Below are positions 53,318-62,389 of a DNA stretch of 64,000 nt, in pieces (the first letter of the stretch is position 1; each line of letters begins with the position of its first letter). A program made the position numbers and the translations under genes. Source of the stretch: Mesorhizobium sp. B4-1-3 (GTDB lineage Bacteria > Pseudomonadota > Alphaproteobacteria > Rhizobiales > Rhizobiaceae); NCBI RefSeq assembly GCF_006439355.1, contig NZ_VFTG01000024.1, positions 1 through 64,000 on the forward strand, written 5' to 3'. Below the pieces are notes generated by a model. That model was not told the origin of the DNA. It did no database searches and saw only the letters and a program-made list of their open reading frames with translations.

Positions 53318-54067
53318 ATGAGCGTGGCTGAAAAATCGCAGAAGAAATCCGGCGGGCTTGGTGAAACCTTCTCCGTCATCATCCAGGCTCTGCTGCTCGC
53401 GCTCGTCATCCGCACGCTGCTTTTCCAGCCCTTCTCCATTCCGTCCGGCTCGATGCGGCCGACGCTGCTCGAAGGCGACTATCTCTTCGTCACCAAATGG
53501 GCCTATGGCTATTCGCGCTATTCGCTGCCTTTCGGTCCCGATCTCTTCTCGGGCCGCATCTGGGGCTCGGAGCCAAAGCGCGGCGACGTGGTGGTGTTCA
53601 AGTTCCCGCCGGATCCGTCGGTCGACTACATCAAGCGCGTCGTCGGCCTGCCCGGCGACAAGATCCAGATGAAGGACGGCCAACTCTTCATCAACGACGT
53701 CGGCGTGCCGCGCGTGAAGACCGGCCAGATCGACAATCCCGACGTCACCGAGGAAAACCGGCCGATCGATGTCTATCGTGAAACGCTGCCGAACGGCGTC
53801 AGCTACGACACGCTCGACATCAATTCCGATTCGATCGGCGACAACACGCGCGAATTCGTCGTGCCGGCCGGGCACTATTTCATGATGGGCGACAATCGCG
53901 ACAATTCCTCCGACAGCCGCTTCGCCGTCGGCTTTGTGCCGGCCGAGAATCTCGTCGGCCGCGCCAACCTCATCTTCTTCTCGATCGCCGGCAAGGCGAG
54001 CCCGCTCGAGATCTGGAAGTGGCCGTCGCTGATGCGCGCCGGGCGCCTGTTCCATTTCGTCCACTAG
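53318..54067 (+). CDS. lepB: Signal peptidase I
   Basis: Cleaves signal peptides of exported proteins at the outer face of the inner membrane. The 249 residues have one N-terminal membrane helix (about 17-34), the catalytic Ser45 in PSGSMRPTL, the Lys base in DYIKRVVGLPGDKI, and the C-terminal box GDNRDNSSDSR. It lies four bases from rnc, so the two are cotranscribed. Confidence 0.97.
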   Translation: MSVAEKSQKKSGGLGETFSVIIQALLLALVIRTLLFQPFSIPSGSMRPTLLEGDYLFVTKWAYGYSRYSLPFGPDLFSGRIWGSEPKRGDVVVFKFPPDPSVDYIKRVVGLPGDKIQMKDGQLFINDVGVPRVKTGQIDNPDVTEENRPIDVYRETLPNGVSYDTLDINSDSIGDNTREFVVPAGHYFMMGDNRDNSSDSRFAVGFVPAENLVGRANLIFFSIAGKASPLEIWKWPSLMRAGRLFHFVH

Positions 54068-54071
54068 AGCG

Positions 54072-54788
54072 ATGGCGGCCGGCAAGCGTTTGACCGCCGA
54101 TGCCCTGGCCGAAGCGCTTGTCGAGCGTACCGGCCATGCCTTCGCCGACCGCCAGCGCCTGCAGCGGGCGCTGACCCATGCCAGCGCCCGTTCGACCCAT
54201 GCCGGTGTCGACTACGAGCGCTTCGAATTCCTGGGCGACCGCGTTCTCGGCCTCGTCGTCGCCGACATGCTGTTGGCTACCTTTCCCGATGCCGCCGAGG
54301 GCGAGCTGTCGCTGCGCCTCAACGCGCTGGTCAATGCCGAGGCGCTGTCCGAAATCGCCGAGGAGATCGGCCTGCCGGAGCTGATCCGCGCCGGCTCCGA
54401 TGTGCGCAATCTCGACGGGCGCAAGCGCACCAATCTGCGCGCCGATGCGCTGGAATCCCTGATTGCCGTGCTTTACCTGGACGGTGGCCTTGAGGCTGCC
54501 CGCGCCTTCATCCATCGCTACTGGCAGCCGCGTTCGCAAGCGATCGGCGCTGCGCGGCGCGACGCCAAGACCGAGTTGCAGGAATGGGCGCATCAGGCCG
54601 CGGCCGGCGCCGTGCCGGCCTACCGCGTCGACGGCCGCGAGGGACCGGACCACGACCCGCTGTTCACCGTCAGCGTCAAGGTCGGCGCCTTCGCTCCGGC
54701 GACCGGCAGCGGCCGCTCCAAGCGCGAGGCCGAGCAGGCCGCGGCGGCTACTCTTTTGCTGCGCGAAGGCGTATGGAGCGCAGCATGA
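54072..54788 (+). CDS. rnc: Ribonuclease III
   Basis: Double-strand-specific RNase that processes rRNA precursors and some mRNAs. The catalytic signature YERFEFLGDRVLGLVVADML with its acidic residues, and the second acidic region LRADALESLIAVLYLDGG, are in the N-terminal domain (about 1-155). The double-stranded-RNA-binding domain (TELQEWAHQ, then AFAPATGSGRSKREAEQAAA) is C-terminal. The stop overlaps the era start by four bases. Confidence 0.97.
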   Translation: MAAGKRLTADALAEALVERTGHAFADRQRLQRALTHASARSTHAGVDYERFEFLGDRVLGLVVADMLLATFPDAAEGELSLRLNALVNAEALSEIAEEIGLPELIRAGSDVRNLDGRKRTNLRADALESLIAVLYLDGGLEAARAFIHRYWQPRSQAIGAARRDAKTELQEWAHQAAAGAVPAYRVDGREGPDHDPLFTVSVKVGAFAPATGSGRSKREAEQAAAATLLLREGVWSAA

Positions 54789-55705
54789 CAGAAATTGAAA
54801 CCTCTGAAGCCCCCCCGACGCGCTCCGGCTTCGTCGCGCTGATCGGTGCGCCTAATGCCGGCAAGTCGACGCTGGTCAACCAGCTTGTCGGCGCCAAGGT
54901 GTCGATCGTCACGCATAAGGTGCAGACCACCCGCGCCATCGTGCGCGGCATCGCCACGCATGCCAACGCGCAGATCGTCTTCGTCGACACGCCGGGCATC
55001 TTCAAGCCGAAGCGGCGGCTGGACACCGCGATGGTGACGACCGCCTGGGGCGGCGCCAAAGATGCCGATGTCGTCGTGCTTCTGATCGACGCCGAGCGCG
55101 GCATCAAGGGTGACGCCGATGCCATCCTCGACCGGCTGAAGGACGTCAAGCAGCCGATGCTGCTCGTCCTAAACAAGGTCGACCGCGTCAAGCCGGAGAC
55201 GCTTCTGGCTTTGGCCGCGACCGCGAACGAACGCGTGCCGTTCAAGCGCACTTTCATGGTCTCCGCGCTCACCGGCTCCGGCTGCAAGGACCTGCTCGAC
55301 TATCTCGCCGAGACGTTGCCCGCTGGCCCCTGGTACTATCCGGAGGATCAGATCTCCGATCTGCCGATGCGCCAGCTCGCGGCCGAGATCACGCGCGAAA
55401 AACTTTATCTGAGGCTGCATCAGGAACTTCCCTATTCCTCGCATATCGAAACCGAGAAATGGGAAGAGAAGAAGGACGGCTCGGTTCGCATCGAGCAGGT
55501 CATCTATGTCGAGCGAGACAGCCAGAAGAAGATCGTGCTCGGCCATAAGGGAGAGACGATCCGCGCCATCGGGCAGGCCGCGCGGATGGAGATTGCTGCC
55601 ATTCTGGAGCAGAAGGTGCATCTCTTCCTGTTCGTGAAGGTGCGCGAGAATTGGGGCGACGACCCCGAACGCTACCGCGAGATGGGGCTGGAGTTTCCGA
55701 ACTGA
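54785..55705 (+). CDS. era: GTPase Era
   Basis: Binds the 3' end of 16S rRNA and helps mature the small ribosomal subunit. The 306 residues show G1 (GAPNAGKSTLVN), the switch region KVQTTRAIVRGI, G3 (DTPGIFKPK) and G4 (NKVD), and the C-terminal KH RNA-binding domain (IVLGHKGETIRAIGQAARME). The ATG at 54785 overlaps the rnc stop (ATGA); the same frame is open far upstream inside rnc but has no role there. recO follows after 55 bases. Confidence 0.97.
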   Translation: MTEIETSEAPPTRSGFVALIGAPNAGKSTLVNQLVGAKVSIVTHKVQTTRAIVRGIATHANAQIVFVDTPGIFKPKRRLDTAMVTTAWGGAKDADVVVLLIDAERGIKGDADAILDRLKDVKQPMLLVLNKVDRVKPETLLALAATANERVPFKRTFMVSALTGSGCKDLLDYLAETLPAGPWYYPEDQISDLPMRQLAAEITREKLYLRLHQELPYSSHIETEKWEEKKDGSVRIEQVIYVERDSQKKIVLGHKGETIRAIGQAARMEIAAILEQKVHLFLFVKVRENWGDDPERYREMGLEFPN

Positions 55706-55760
55706 GCAGGTTTGCCTCACCGGCTTGATTTCGCCATCCAACAGGTGAAAAGCTCTGGCC

Positions 55761-56504
55761 ATGGAATGGCGCGACGAGGGAATAGTTCTCGGCACCCGCA
55801 AGCATGGCGAAACCAGCGCCATCCTCGAGGTGATGACGCGCACACATGGCCGCCATCTCGGCCTGGTGCGGGGCGGGCGCTCGCGCAAGCAGCAGCCGGT
55901 GCTGCAGCCCGGCAACCGCGTCGACCTTTTGTGGCGGGCGCGGCTCGACGAGCATCTCGGCGTCTTCCAGGCCGAGGCGATCGAGATGAATGCCGCGCGA
56001 CTGATGGACAGCGCGGTCGCCGTCTACGGCCTGCAGACCATGGCCGCGCATCTCAGGCTCCTGCCGGAACGGGACGCGCATGGCGGGCTTTACGAGGCGC
56101 TTGCCGTGATGATTTCTCATCTCGACGATGCCGATGCGGCCGGCGAGCTGGTGGCGCGCTTCGAACTGCTCATCCTCGATGAGCTGGGCTTCGGCCTCGA
56201 CCTCAGCCAATGCGCGGCGACCGGCACCAGGCAGGATCTCGCTTATGTCTCGCCGAAATCCGGACGCGCCGTGTCGCGCGAGGCCGGCGCGCCCTGGCGC
56301 GACAAGATGCTGGCGCTGCCGGCCTTTCTCCAACGCGGCTCCGGCCTGCGCGCCGATGCGGCAGCGCTGGAAGACGCGTTCCGGCTGAGCGGCTTCTTCT
56401 TCACCCGCCATGTCTATGAGCCGCGCGGCCTCGAGCCGCCCGACGCCCGCGCCGGGTTTCTCGCCGCGCTGCGTCGGCACCATGCCGCGGTGAGGGCCGG
56501 ATAG
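55761..56504 (+). CDS. recO: DNA repair protein RecO
   Basis: RecO helps load RecA on single-stranded DNA in the RecFOR gap-repair pathway. The 247-residue protein begins with the OB-fold ([20 protein letters not shown]), followed by [20 protein letters not shown], and has the helical C-terminal domain expected. It closes the lepB-rnc-era-recO block and converges on the NUDIX gene with a 14-base gap. Confidence 0.93.
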   Translation: MEWRDEGIVLGTRKHGETSAILEVMTRTHGRHLGLVRGGRSRKQQPVLQPGNRVDLLWRARLDEHLGVFQAEAIEMNAARLMDSAVAVYGLQTMAAHLRLLPERDAHGGLYEALAVMISHLDDADAAGELVARFELLILDELGFGLDLSQCAATGTRQDLAYVSPKSGRAVSREAGAPWRDKMLALPAFLQRGSGLRADAAALEDAFRLSGFFFTRHVYEPRGLEPPDARAGFLAALRRHHAAVRAG

Positions 56505-56518
56505 CAGAGACAGCGCGC

Positions 56519-56983
56519 CTAATCCGCGCTGCGCCGTTCCAGGAAATCGTCGAGCATGGGGCGCTGGCCTTTGAGGATCTTGAGGCCGGCTTCGGGCAGC
56601 GAAAACCAGCCGGCCTTGTCGACTTCAGGAAACTCCTTCATCGCGCCCGACTTTGGCGGCCACTCCATGGTGAACATATTGCTCCTGACGGCATCCGCAT
56701 CGATGTCCGCTTCGACACTCCATGCCACCACGATCTTGCCGCCGGGCTGCCTGTAGCTGCCGAGCGGCCGGAAGTCGCCTTCGATGGTGACGCCGAGCTC
56801 TTCCTTGGCTTCCCGTTTGGCGGCTTCGAGTTCATCCTCGGTGTCGTCGATCAATCCCTTCGGGATCGACCACGCGCCTTCATCCTTTCTGGCCCAGAAC
56901 GGTCCGCCGGGATGGACGAGCAGGAATTCGAACACACCGGCAATGCGCCTGTGGATCAGCAGGCCGGCGCTTTTCTGCGGCAT
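56519..56983 (-). CDS. NUDIX hydrolase
   Basis: A 154-residue NUDIX protein. The full box GX5EX7REUXEEXGU reads GLIDDTEDELEAAKREAKEE, then LGV, with all Glu residues for metal binding. The N-terminus (PQKSAGLLIHRRIAG) and PGGPFWARKDEGAWSIPKG upstream of the box fit the group of small NUDIX enzymes that resemble predicted Ap4A or nucleotide hydrolases; the substrate is not determined. Convergent with recO. Confidence 0.93.
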   Translation of the reverse strand: MPQKSAGLLIHRRIAGVFEFLLVHPGGPFWARKDEGAWSIPKGLIDDTEDELEAAKREAKEELGVTIEGDFRPLGSYRQPGGKIVVAWSVEADIDADAVRSNMFTMEWPPKSGAMKEFPEVDKAGWFSLPEAGLKILKGQRPMLDDFLERRSAD

Positions 56984-57123
56984 CGGTCACCTCGCGACAT
57001 TGTCTTCCTCCGCGCGAGAATAACACGAGTATTGCGCGGCAGAGGTCGCGCAATGCCGGCAGCCTCGGCGGCCCGCCATTGAATAATCAGGCAAGTTGCT
57101 GGCAATCAGCCGTGAAACATGCT

Positions 57124-57158
57124 CGATCTTGTTAGCCGGCCCGATCTTGTTAGCCGGC
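57124..57158 (+). repeat. Short tandem repeat upstream of the DUF2339 gene
   Basis: CGATCTTGTTAGCCGGC occurs twice (57124-57140 and 57142-57158) with an 18-base period. It is about 80 bases before the DUF2339 start, so it may sit in its promoter or leader. It could be a duplicated regulatory site or a slippage product. Confidence 0.75.
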
Positions 57159-57234
57159 AAGACGCTGATTTGCGACAGTCGTCCCATTGCCGCATTTGTT
57201 GGCCACGACTGGTCTGGTTTTGAGGGAAACCGCC

Positions 57235-60003
57235 ATGTTTTTCAGCCTGATCGCTATTGCCGCAGTCATAGCTCTTTTCGTCATTGTATCCCGACAGCAG
57301 AATCGCATCGCGCTGGTCGAGCGCGAGCTTGGCGTCCTGCGCGGCCTGGTGCAGGCTGTTTCGTTGTCCCCACCCTCGCCAGCGGACGCCGCGCAGAAAG
57401 GTCTTGCCGAGGAGGCCAAGGCAGCCGCGGCGCCTGCCGCGCCGCTGGCTGATGGCACGACTGTGGCCGAGGAGGCCACGCCCGAGGTCGCCGAAAGCGA
57501 GGCCGTGGCCGGGCCCTGGACGACGCGCAAGGCTGCCCCTGCGCAATCCGCCGGGCCGATCGAACCGGCGCAACCCGCCACCGTGGCCCAGACGCCCGCG
57601 GCAGGGTCCCCAGCGCCCGCCAAAGCGGCGCGCCAGACCGATGTCGAGACGGCGCTGGGCACGCGCTGGGCGGTCTGGGTCGGCGGCATCGCGCTGGCGC
57701 TAGGCGGCCTGTTTCTGATCCGCTACACCATCGAGGCCGGCATCTTCGGCCCCGGCGTGCGACTGACGATGGCCGGCATCCTCGGCCTGGCGCTGATTGC
57801 CGGCGCCGAATTCATTCGCCGCACTGGCTTCAAGGTGCCGGTGCAGGGCGCCGCCAGCGCCTATATCCCCTCGATCCTGACGGCGGCTGGCGCCTTCATC
57901 CTGTTCGGCACGGTCTACGCGGCGCACGGCATCCATGGCTTCATCGGGCCGGCGACGGCCTTTGTGCTGCTTGGCGTCGTCGGCGTCGCGACCATTGGCG
58001 CTTCGCTGGTGCACGGCTTGGCGCTGGCCGGCATCGGCCTCGTCGGTGCGATGGTCACGCCGGCGCTGGTCGCCTCGCAGGCGCCCAATCCCTGGGCCTT
58101 GTTCGTCTATTTGGCGATCGTGCTTGCGGCGACCGCGGCAACCGCCCGCATCCGCGACTGGAAGGCGCTGGTGGCGGCTGCCTTCGCCGGCACAGGCATC
58201 TGGACCATTCTCTACATGGTCGACGCTCCGGATGTGAACCTCGCCGCCGTCCTGTTCATCGGCCTTGCCACGCTCGCCGTGCTGGCCTTCGTCTGGCTCG
58301 GCCTTTTCTTGGCTACTGGCCGCGACACTGCGGTCAGCGGCTTCGACTGGCCGTCGATGGTGCCCGGCTTCTTCATCGCCCTGAGCGCGCTGGGCCTGTC
58401 CGTCGATCCGGCTTTTGCCGGCGCCGGCGGCACCGTCCACGGCGCGGTGCTTTTGGCCGCGCTGGTCGCGGTGGCGCTCTACCGGCCGCGCGCCCTTCCG
58501 CTGGTTTTCGCCGCCGGCATCGCCACCGTGTTGATCTATCTCGGCATCATCCCGCCCGCCACGATCGGCGCGAACGCGCTCGATGTCGGGTTGGACGCTC
58601 AGCCCCTGGCGTCGCCCGACGCCCTGACGTTCCGTATTGGCGTCGCGCTTGGGCTGATCTTCCTCGCCGCCGGCTTCTGGGCCGCGCGCCGCTTCGCCGC
58701 CGCCGCGCCGCGGCGCTCAGCCTGCTGGGCGGCTTGGGGCGTCATCGCCCCGCTGGTGGTGCTCACCGCGCTGTGGCTCACCTTCGGTGATATCGACCGC
58801 GACCTCGGCTACGCGCTGCCGGCGCTGTTGCTGGTGCTCGTCTTTGCGGCTGGCGGCGAGTGGATCGCGCGCGCCGAGGGGCCGCCGCTCAGTGGCGGCC
58901 CGGCCGTGTCCTTCGCGCTTGCCGGCGCCGGCGTCGCCGGTCTGCTGATGCTGCACATGGCCTTCGGTTCCGGCTGGACGACTGTGCTGCTTGGAGCCGC
59001 GGCGATCGTCCCGGCGCTGGCTACGCGCTGGCGCTCCTACTCCGTGCTTGGCTGGATCGCGGTGGGTGCGACGGTCGCCGTGCTCGGTCGTGTGGCCTTC
59101 GACCCGACCGTCGTCGGCGCGGCGTTTCTCTCCAGAACGCCGGTCTTCAACTGGCTGCTGCTTGGCTATGGCGTGCCGGCGCTCGCCTTCGGCTTTGCCG
59201 CCTGGCAGCTCGCCCGCACCACCAACGGCCGGCCGCGCCTTGCCATGGAGGCGGCCTCGGCGCTGTTTGCGCTGCTCACCATCGCCATGCTGGTGCGCCA
59301 TGCTATGCATGGCGGCGTCATCGACACCGGCACGGTCACGCTGGCCGAACAGGCGATCTACACGCTGATCGCGCTCGGCGCCGGCGCCATCCTCGTCGCC
59401 ATCGACATGCGCTCGCCGAGTTCGGTTCTGCGCTATGGCTCGATGGCTGCCGGGGTGGTCTCGGCAGGCTTGATCGCCGTTCAGCATTTCGTCGTGCTGA
59501 ACCCGCTGCTGACGGACGAGTCGACCGGTACGATCCCGGTCTTCAACCTCCTGTTCCTTGCCTATCTGCTACCGGCGGTCGCCGCCGGCGCGCTGGCGCT
59601 CTATGTCCGCGACAAGCGTCCGCGATGGTATGCGGCGATGCTGGCGCTGATCGCCGCGCTGCTTGCCTTCGCCTATGCGACGCTTTCGGTGCGCCGCCTG
59701 TTCAAGGGCGAGTTCATCGCCCTGTGGAGCGGGCTTGGCCAGCTTGAGACCTACACCTATTCGGCGCTCTGGCTGGTCATCGGCGTGGCGCTGCTCGCCG
59801 CCGGCGTCTGGCTGAAGTCGCAAGTGCTGCGCATCGCCTCTGCGGCGCTGATCGCGGTCGCGGTGGTCAAGGTCTTCCTCTTCGACATGTCGGAGCTTGA
59901 AGGCGTGCTGCGCGCGCTCTCCTTCATCGGCCTCGGCGCCGTGCTGATCGGCATCGGCCTGTTCTACCAGCGGCTGCTGACCAGGGCGGCGAGGCAAACG
60001 TAG
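57235..60003 (+). CDS. Large DUF2339 multi-pass membrane protein
   Basis: A 922-residue inner-membrane protein. The first helix (FFSLIAIAAVIALFVIVSRQ) is followed by a cytoplasmic or periplasmic Ala/Pro-rich linker (about 40-145) and then by about 25 hydrophobic helices (for example AVWVGGIALALGGLFLIRYT). This is the DUF2339 pattern; function is unknown. No enzyme motif is visible. The ATG at 57235 is preferred; the frame is open 16 codons further up without a ribosome site. It stands alone between the NUDIX and toxin-antitoxin genes. Confidence 0.87.
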   Translation: MFFSLIAIAAVIALFVIVSRQQNRIALVERELGVLRGLVQAVSLSPPSPADAAQKGLAEEAKAAAAPAAPLADGTTVAEEATPEVAESEAVAGPWTTRKAAPAQSAGPIEPAQPATVAQTPAAGSPAPAKAARQTDVETALGTRWAVWVGGIALALGGLFLIRYTIEAGIFGPGVRLTMAGILGLALIAGAEFIRRTGFKVPVQGAASAYIPSILTAAGAFILFGTVYAAHGIHGFIGPATAFVLLGVVGVATIGASLVHGLALAGIGLVGAMVTPALVASQAPNPWALFVYLAIVLAATAATARIRDWKALVAAAFAGTGIWTILYMVDAPDVNLAAVLFIGLATLAVLAFVWLGLFLATGRDTAVSGFDWPSMVPGFFIALSALGLSVDPAFAGAGGTVHGAVLLAALVAVALYRPRALPLVFAAGIATVLIYLGIIPPATIGANALDVGLDAQPLASPDALTFRIGVALGLIFLAAGFWAARRFAAAAPRRSACWAAWGVIAPLVVLTALWLTFGDIDRDLGYALPALLLVLVFAAGGEWIARAEGPPLSGGPAVSFALAGAGVAGLLMLHMAFGSGWTTVLLGAAAIVPALATRWRSYSVLGWIAVGATVAVLGRVAFDPTVVGAAFLSRTPVFNWLLLGYGVPALAFGFAAWQLARTTNGRPRLAMEAASALFALLTIAMLVRHAMHGGVIDTGTVTLAEQAIYTLIALGAGAILVAIDMRSPSSVLRYGSMAAGVVSAGLIAVQHFVVLNPLLTDESTGTIPVFNLLFLAYLLPAVAAGALALYVRDKRPRWYAAMLALIAALLAFAYATLSVRRLFKGEFIALWSGLGQLETYTYSALWLVIGVALLAAGVWLKSQVLRIASAALIAVAVVKVFLFDMSELEGVLRALSFIGLGAVLIGIGLFYQRLLTRAARQT

Positions 60004-60017
60004 TGCTTTGACTTGTC

Positions 60018-60048
60018 TGGATATTCAAAATGGATATATGAATATCCA
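60018..60048 (+). promoter_or_regulatory. Operator of the VapBC-type module
   Basis: TGGATATTCA (60018-60027) and TGAATATCCA (60039-60048) form a perfect 10-base inverted repeat with an 11-base spacer, 14 bases before the antitoxin start. A further GATATTCA half-site runs into the start codon. Palindromes here are typical binding sites for the antitoxin-toxin complex. Confidence 0.8.
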
Positions 60049-60061
60049 ATAGGAGATATTC

Positions 60062-60304
60062 ATGCCGCTCTACATTCGCGATGACGAGGTCGACGCGCTC
60101 GCCGCAAAATTGCAGCGCGAGACCAATGCGTCCAGCAAGACCGAGGCTGTGCGGACCGCGCTTTTGCACGAACTAGAACGCCATCGCACCAAGCTGCCGC
60201 TGCGCGATCGAATTGTTAAGCTTCAGGCGGAGGCGAAGAAGATCGGCCTGCCCAACCCCGATTTCGACATGAAGAAATTCACCAATGAGATGTGGGAAGA
60301 CTGA
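60062..60304 (+). CDS. vapB: VapB-like antitoxin (PSK/Rv0623 type)
   Basis: An 80-residue antitoxin. The N-terminal part (MPLYIRDDEVDALAAKLQRE, then SSKTEAVRTALLHEL) is the ribbon-helix-helix DNA-binding form of the Rv0623/PSK transcription-factor family. The C-terminal half (LPNPDFDMKKFTNEMWED) would wrap the toxin. AGGAG lies before the ATG. Its stop overlaps the toxin start (TGATG). It would repress its own promoter through the inverted repeat just upstream. Confidence 0.9.
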   Translation: MPLYIRDDEVDALAAKLQRETNASSKTEAVRTALLHELERHRTKLPLRDRIVKLQAEAKKIGLPNPDFDMKKFTNEMWED

Positions 60305-60717
60305 TGTTTGTCGACGCTTCGGTGCTCGTCGCCATTCTCAACCAGGAACCGGGCTGGGAAGAATTGTCCAAACAACTCTCAGGAGCTGTCGACTTCTATG
60401 TCTCCGCGATGGTCCGTTTTGAAGCGACGCAGGCACTGGCGCGGGCCGGCGCGGGCTCTCGCAAGCCCACTGCCGAAGCCCTCCTGAAGGCTCGCGATCT
60501 GGTGGATCAGCTGATTTTGGAAATTGGTGGAGAAAATGTGCCGATAGGCGAGGAGATCGGCTCACGCGCCATCGAGGCCAGCGCTCGCTATGGCAAGGCC
60601 GTCGGTCATCAAGCCGATCTGAATTTGGGCGATTGCTTTGCCTATGCCTGCGCCAAGGTGCTCGAGCTTCCGCTGCTCTACAAAGGCAATGATTTCCTGC
60701 TGACGGATTTGAAATAA
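60304..60717 (+). CDS. vapC: VapC-type PIN-domain toxin
   Basis: A 137-residue PIN-domain ribonuclease. The catalytic acidic residues are visible in MFVDASVLVAILNQE (Asp4), in the central Glu of MVRFEATQALARAG, and in DLNLGDCFAYACAK near the C-terminus. VapC toxins usually cleave tRNA or rRNA. The start codon overlaps the antitoxin stop, so the pair is translationally coupled. An in-frame alternative at 60292 lies inside the antitoxin gene. Confidence 0.92.
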   Translation: MFVDASVLVAILNQEPGWEELSKQLSGAVDFYVSAMVRFEATQALARAGAGSRKPTAEALLKARDLVDQLILEIGGENVPIGEEIGSRAIEASARYGKAVGHQADLNLGDCFAYACAKVLELPLLYKGNDFLLTDLK

Positions 60718-60876
60718 TTGGCTTTCTTTCCACTTGGCAGGAATAAATCGCCCTCCGCCATCGTTCTTCATGTGCTTGGGTAACCGCGGCGGTTCGGCCG
60801 CTTCGCGCTGACCGCTTGCACCGCGCCGGCAAGGCGCGTTCTATCGGGACGGAAAGCGACCTCGAAACAAGCGGTC

Positions 60877-61395
60877 ATGGACGACAAGAAGGCAGCGATC
60901 CTGAGCGAAATACCGCGGTTGCGACGCTATGCGCGCTCGTTGCTGCGCGAGCGCGATTCCGCCGACGATCTCGTCCAGGATTGCCTGGAGCGGGCGCTTG
61001 TTCGGCTCGACAACTGGCAGACTGGAGAGAGCCCCCGGAGGTGGCTGTTTACGATCATGCATCATTTGTTCATCGACCAGATGCGCAAGGTCAACCGGCG
61101 CGGCGAGGCGGCGATGCTGCCTCTCGAAGCCGGAGAAGCCCAAGCCGCGCCCGCCGATCAGGTCGAGACCATCGCCTCGCGCGAGATCATGGATGCCCTG
61201 CAGGCGATCAGCCCCGATCGCCGCGCGGCGTTGGTGATGATCGCCATCGAGGGCTTTTCCTATGCCGAGGCCGCCAACATCCTTGGGGTGCCGGCCGGCA
61301 CGCTGATGTCGCGCATCGCGCGCGGCCGCGAGGAATTGCGAGGATTGCTCGACGACACATCGCGCCGCCGCTCGATAAGGATCGTCGAGAAATGA
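60877..61395 (+). CDS. ECF-family RNA polymerase sigma factor
   Basis: A 172-residue ECF sigma factor. Region 2 (YARSLLRERDSADDLVQDCL, then NWQTGESPRRWLFTIMHHLF) would bind the -10 element. Region 4 (MIAIEGFSYAEAANILGVPA, then GTLMSRIARGREELR) would bind the -35. It overlaps its anti-sigma partner by four bases. The signal and regulon are unknown. Confidence 0.93.
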   Translation: MDDKKAAILSEIPRLRRYARSLLRERDSADDLVQDCLERALVRLDNWQTGESPRRWLFTIMHHLFIDQMRKVNRRGEAAMLPLEAGEAQAAPADQVETIASREIMDALQAISPDRRAALVMIAIEGFSYAEAANILGVPAGTLMSRIARGREELRGLLDDTSRRRSIRIVEK

Positions 61396-62183
61396 CCCAC
61401 CGCGATTTCACTGAACGCGATATCCATATGGCCCTTGACGGCGAACTGCCGGGCGAGGAGCGCATGGCTTACGACGCCTGGCTCGATGCCAATCCCGAGA
61501 TGAAGGCGAAGTCCACGCGCTACATCGCCGACCGCGCTGCCATGCGCGCCGCCGTGGCCGGCGTGATGGACGAGCCGGTGCCGGCAAGGTTGCGGCAGGT
61601 CGTGCTTGGCGAGGCGCCTGCAAAAGCATCGCCCTGGCGCTCGCGCTGGTGGCTGTCGGCTGCCGCGGCCGCGATGCTCGCGGTCGGCGGGCTCGGCGGC
61701 TATGTCGCCGGCATCGACAGCATCGCCCGTAGCGAAGGGGATGACCAACTCGCCGAACAGGCGATCGCAGCCCATGTCATCTACGCCGCGGAAAAGCGCC
61801 ACGCCGTCGAGGTTCCCGCAAGCGACAAGGATCATCTCCAGACCTGGCTGTCGAACCGTATCGGGTTGAAGCTGGTTGCGCCAGATCTTGCGGCCGAGGG
61901 CTTTGACCTCGTCGGCGGCCGGCTGCTGCCGGCCGGTGACCAGAGCAAGGCAGCGATGCTGCTCTACGAGGACGCCAAGGGCGAGCGCATCTCGCTCTAC
62001 GTTACCGCCGACTCGTCGGAGACATCCAAGGGCACCTACACGGCTGAGACCGGTGGGCCGGAGGCTGTCTACTGGCTCGACAAGGGCTATGCCTGCGCGG
62101 TCGTCGGCTCGTTGCCGCCGGAACGCCTGTCGGATGTCGCAAAGAGCGCCTATGGCCAGCTCGTGGCCGGCATATCGAGCTGA
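61392..62183 (+). CDS. Anti-sigma factor, membrane-anchored
   Basis: A 263-residue partner of the ECF sigma factor. The N-terminal domain (DIHMALDGELPGEERMAYDA) resembles the anti-sigma fold that holds the sigma factor, without the Cys/His zinc motif of the ZAS type. A membrane helix follows at about residues 90-112 (SAAAAAMLAVGGLGGYVAGI), and the C-terminal part is outside the cytoplasm. The start ATG at 61392 overlaps the sigma factor stop. The open frame running far upstream of it is the antiparallel-free shadow within the sigma gene and is not used. Confidence 0.88.
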   Translation: MTHRDFTERDIHMALDGELPGEERMAYDAWLDANPEMKAKSTRYIADRAAMRAAVAGVMDEPVPARLRQVVLGEAPAKASPWRSRWWLSAAAAAMLAVGGLGGYVAGIDSIARSEGDDQLAEQAIAAHVIYAAEKRHAVEVPASDKDHLQTWLSNRIGLKLVAPDLAAEGFDLVGGRLLPAGDQSKAAMLLYEDAKGERISLYVTADSSETSKGTYTAETGGPEAVYWLDKGYACAVVGSLPPERLSDVAKSAYGQLVAGISS

Positions 62184-62389
62184 ACCGGCTGCGGTTTTCG
62201 GCGGCCGGCAGTCCCTTGGACGGCAATTCTGTTCAAGTGCTAGGCCTTTCCTGTCGTGGCGGAAACTGTCACAATTCGGCCCTAATCAAGGAGCGATAGC
62301 GCTTGATGGATACTGGCGCTTCGGCCAGTATTCGCGACGCATCCACCGGGGCCGTTTCTTAAACCCAATCGAGGTTCTCCCAAGCCCGC

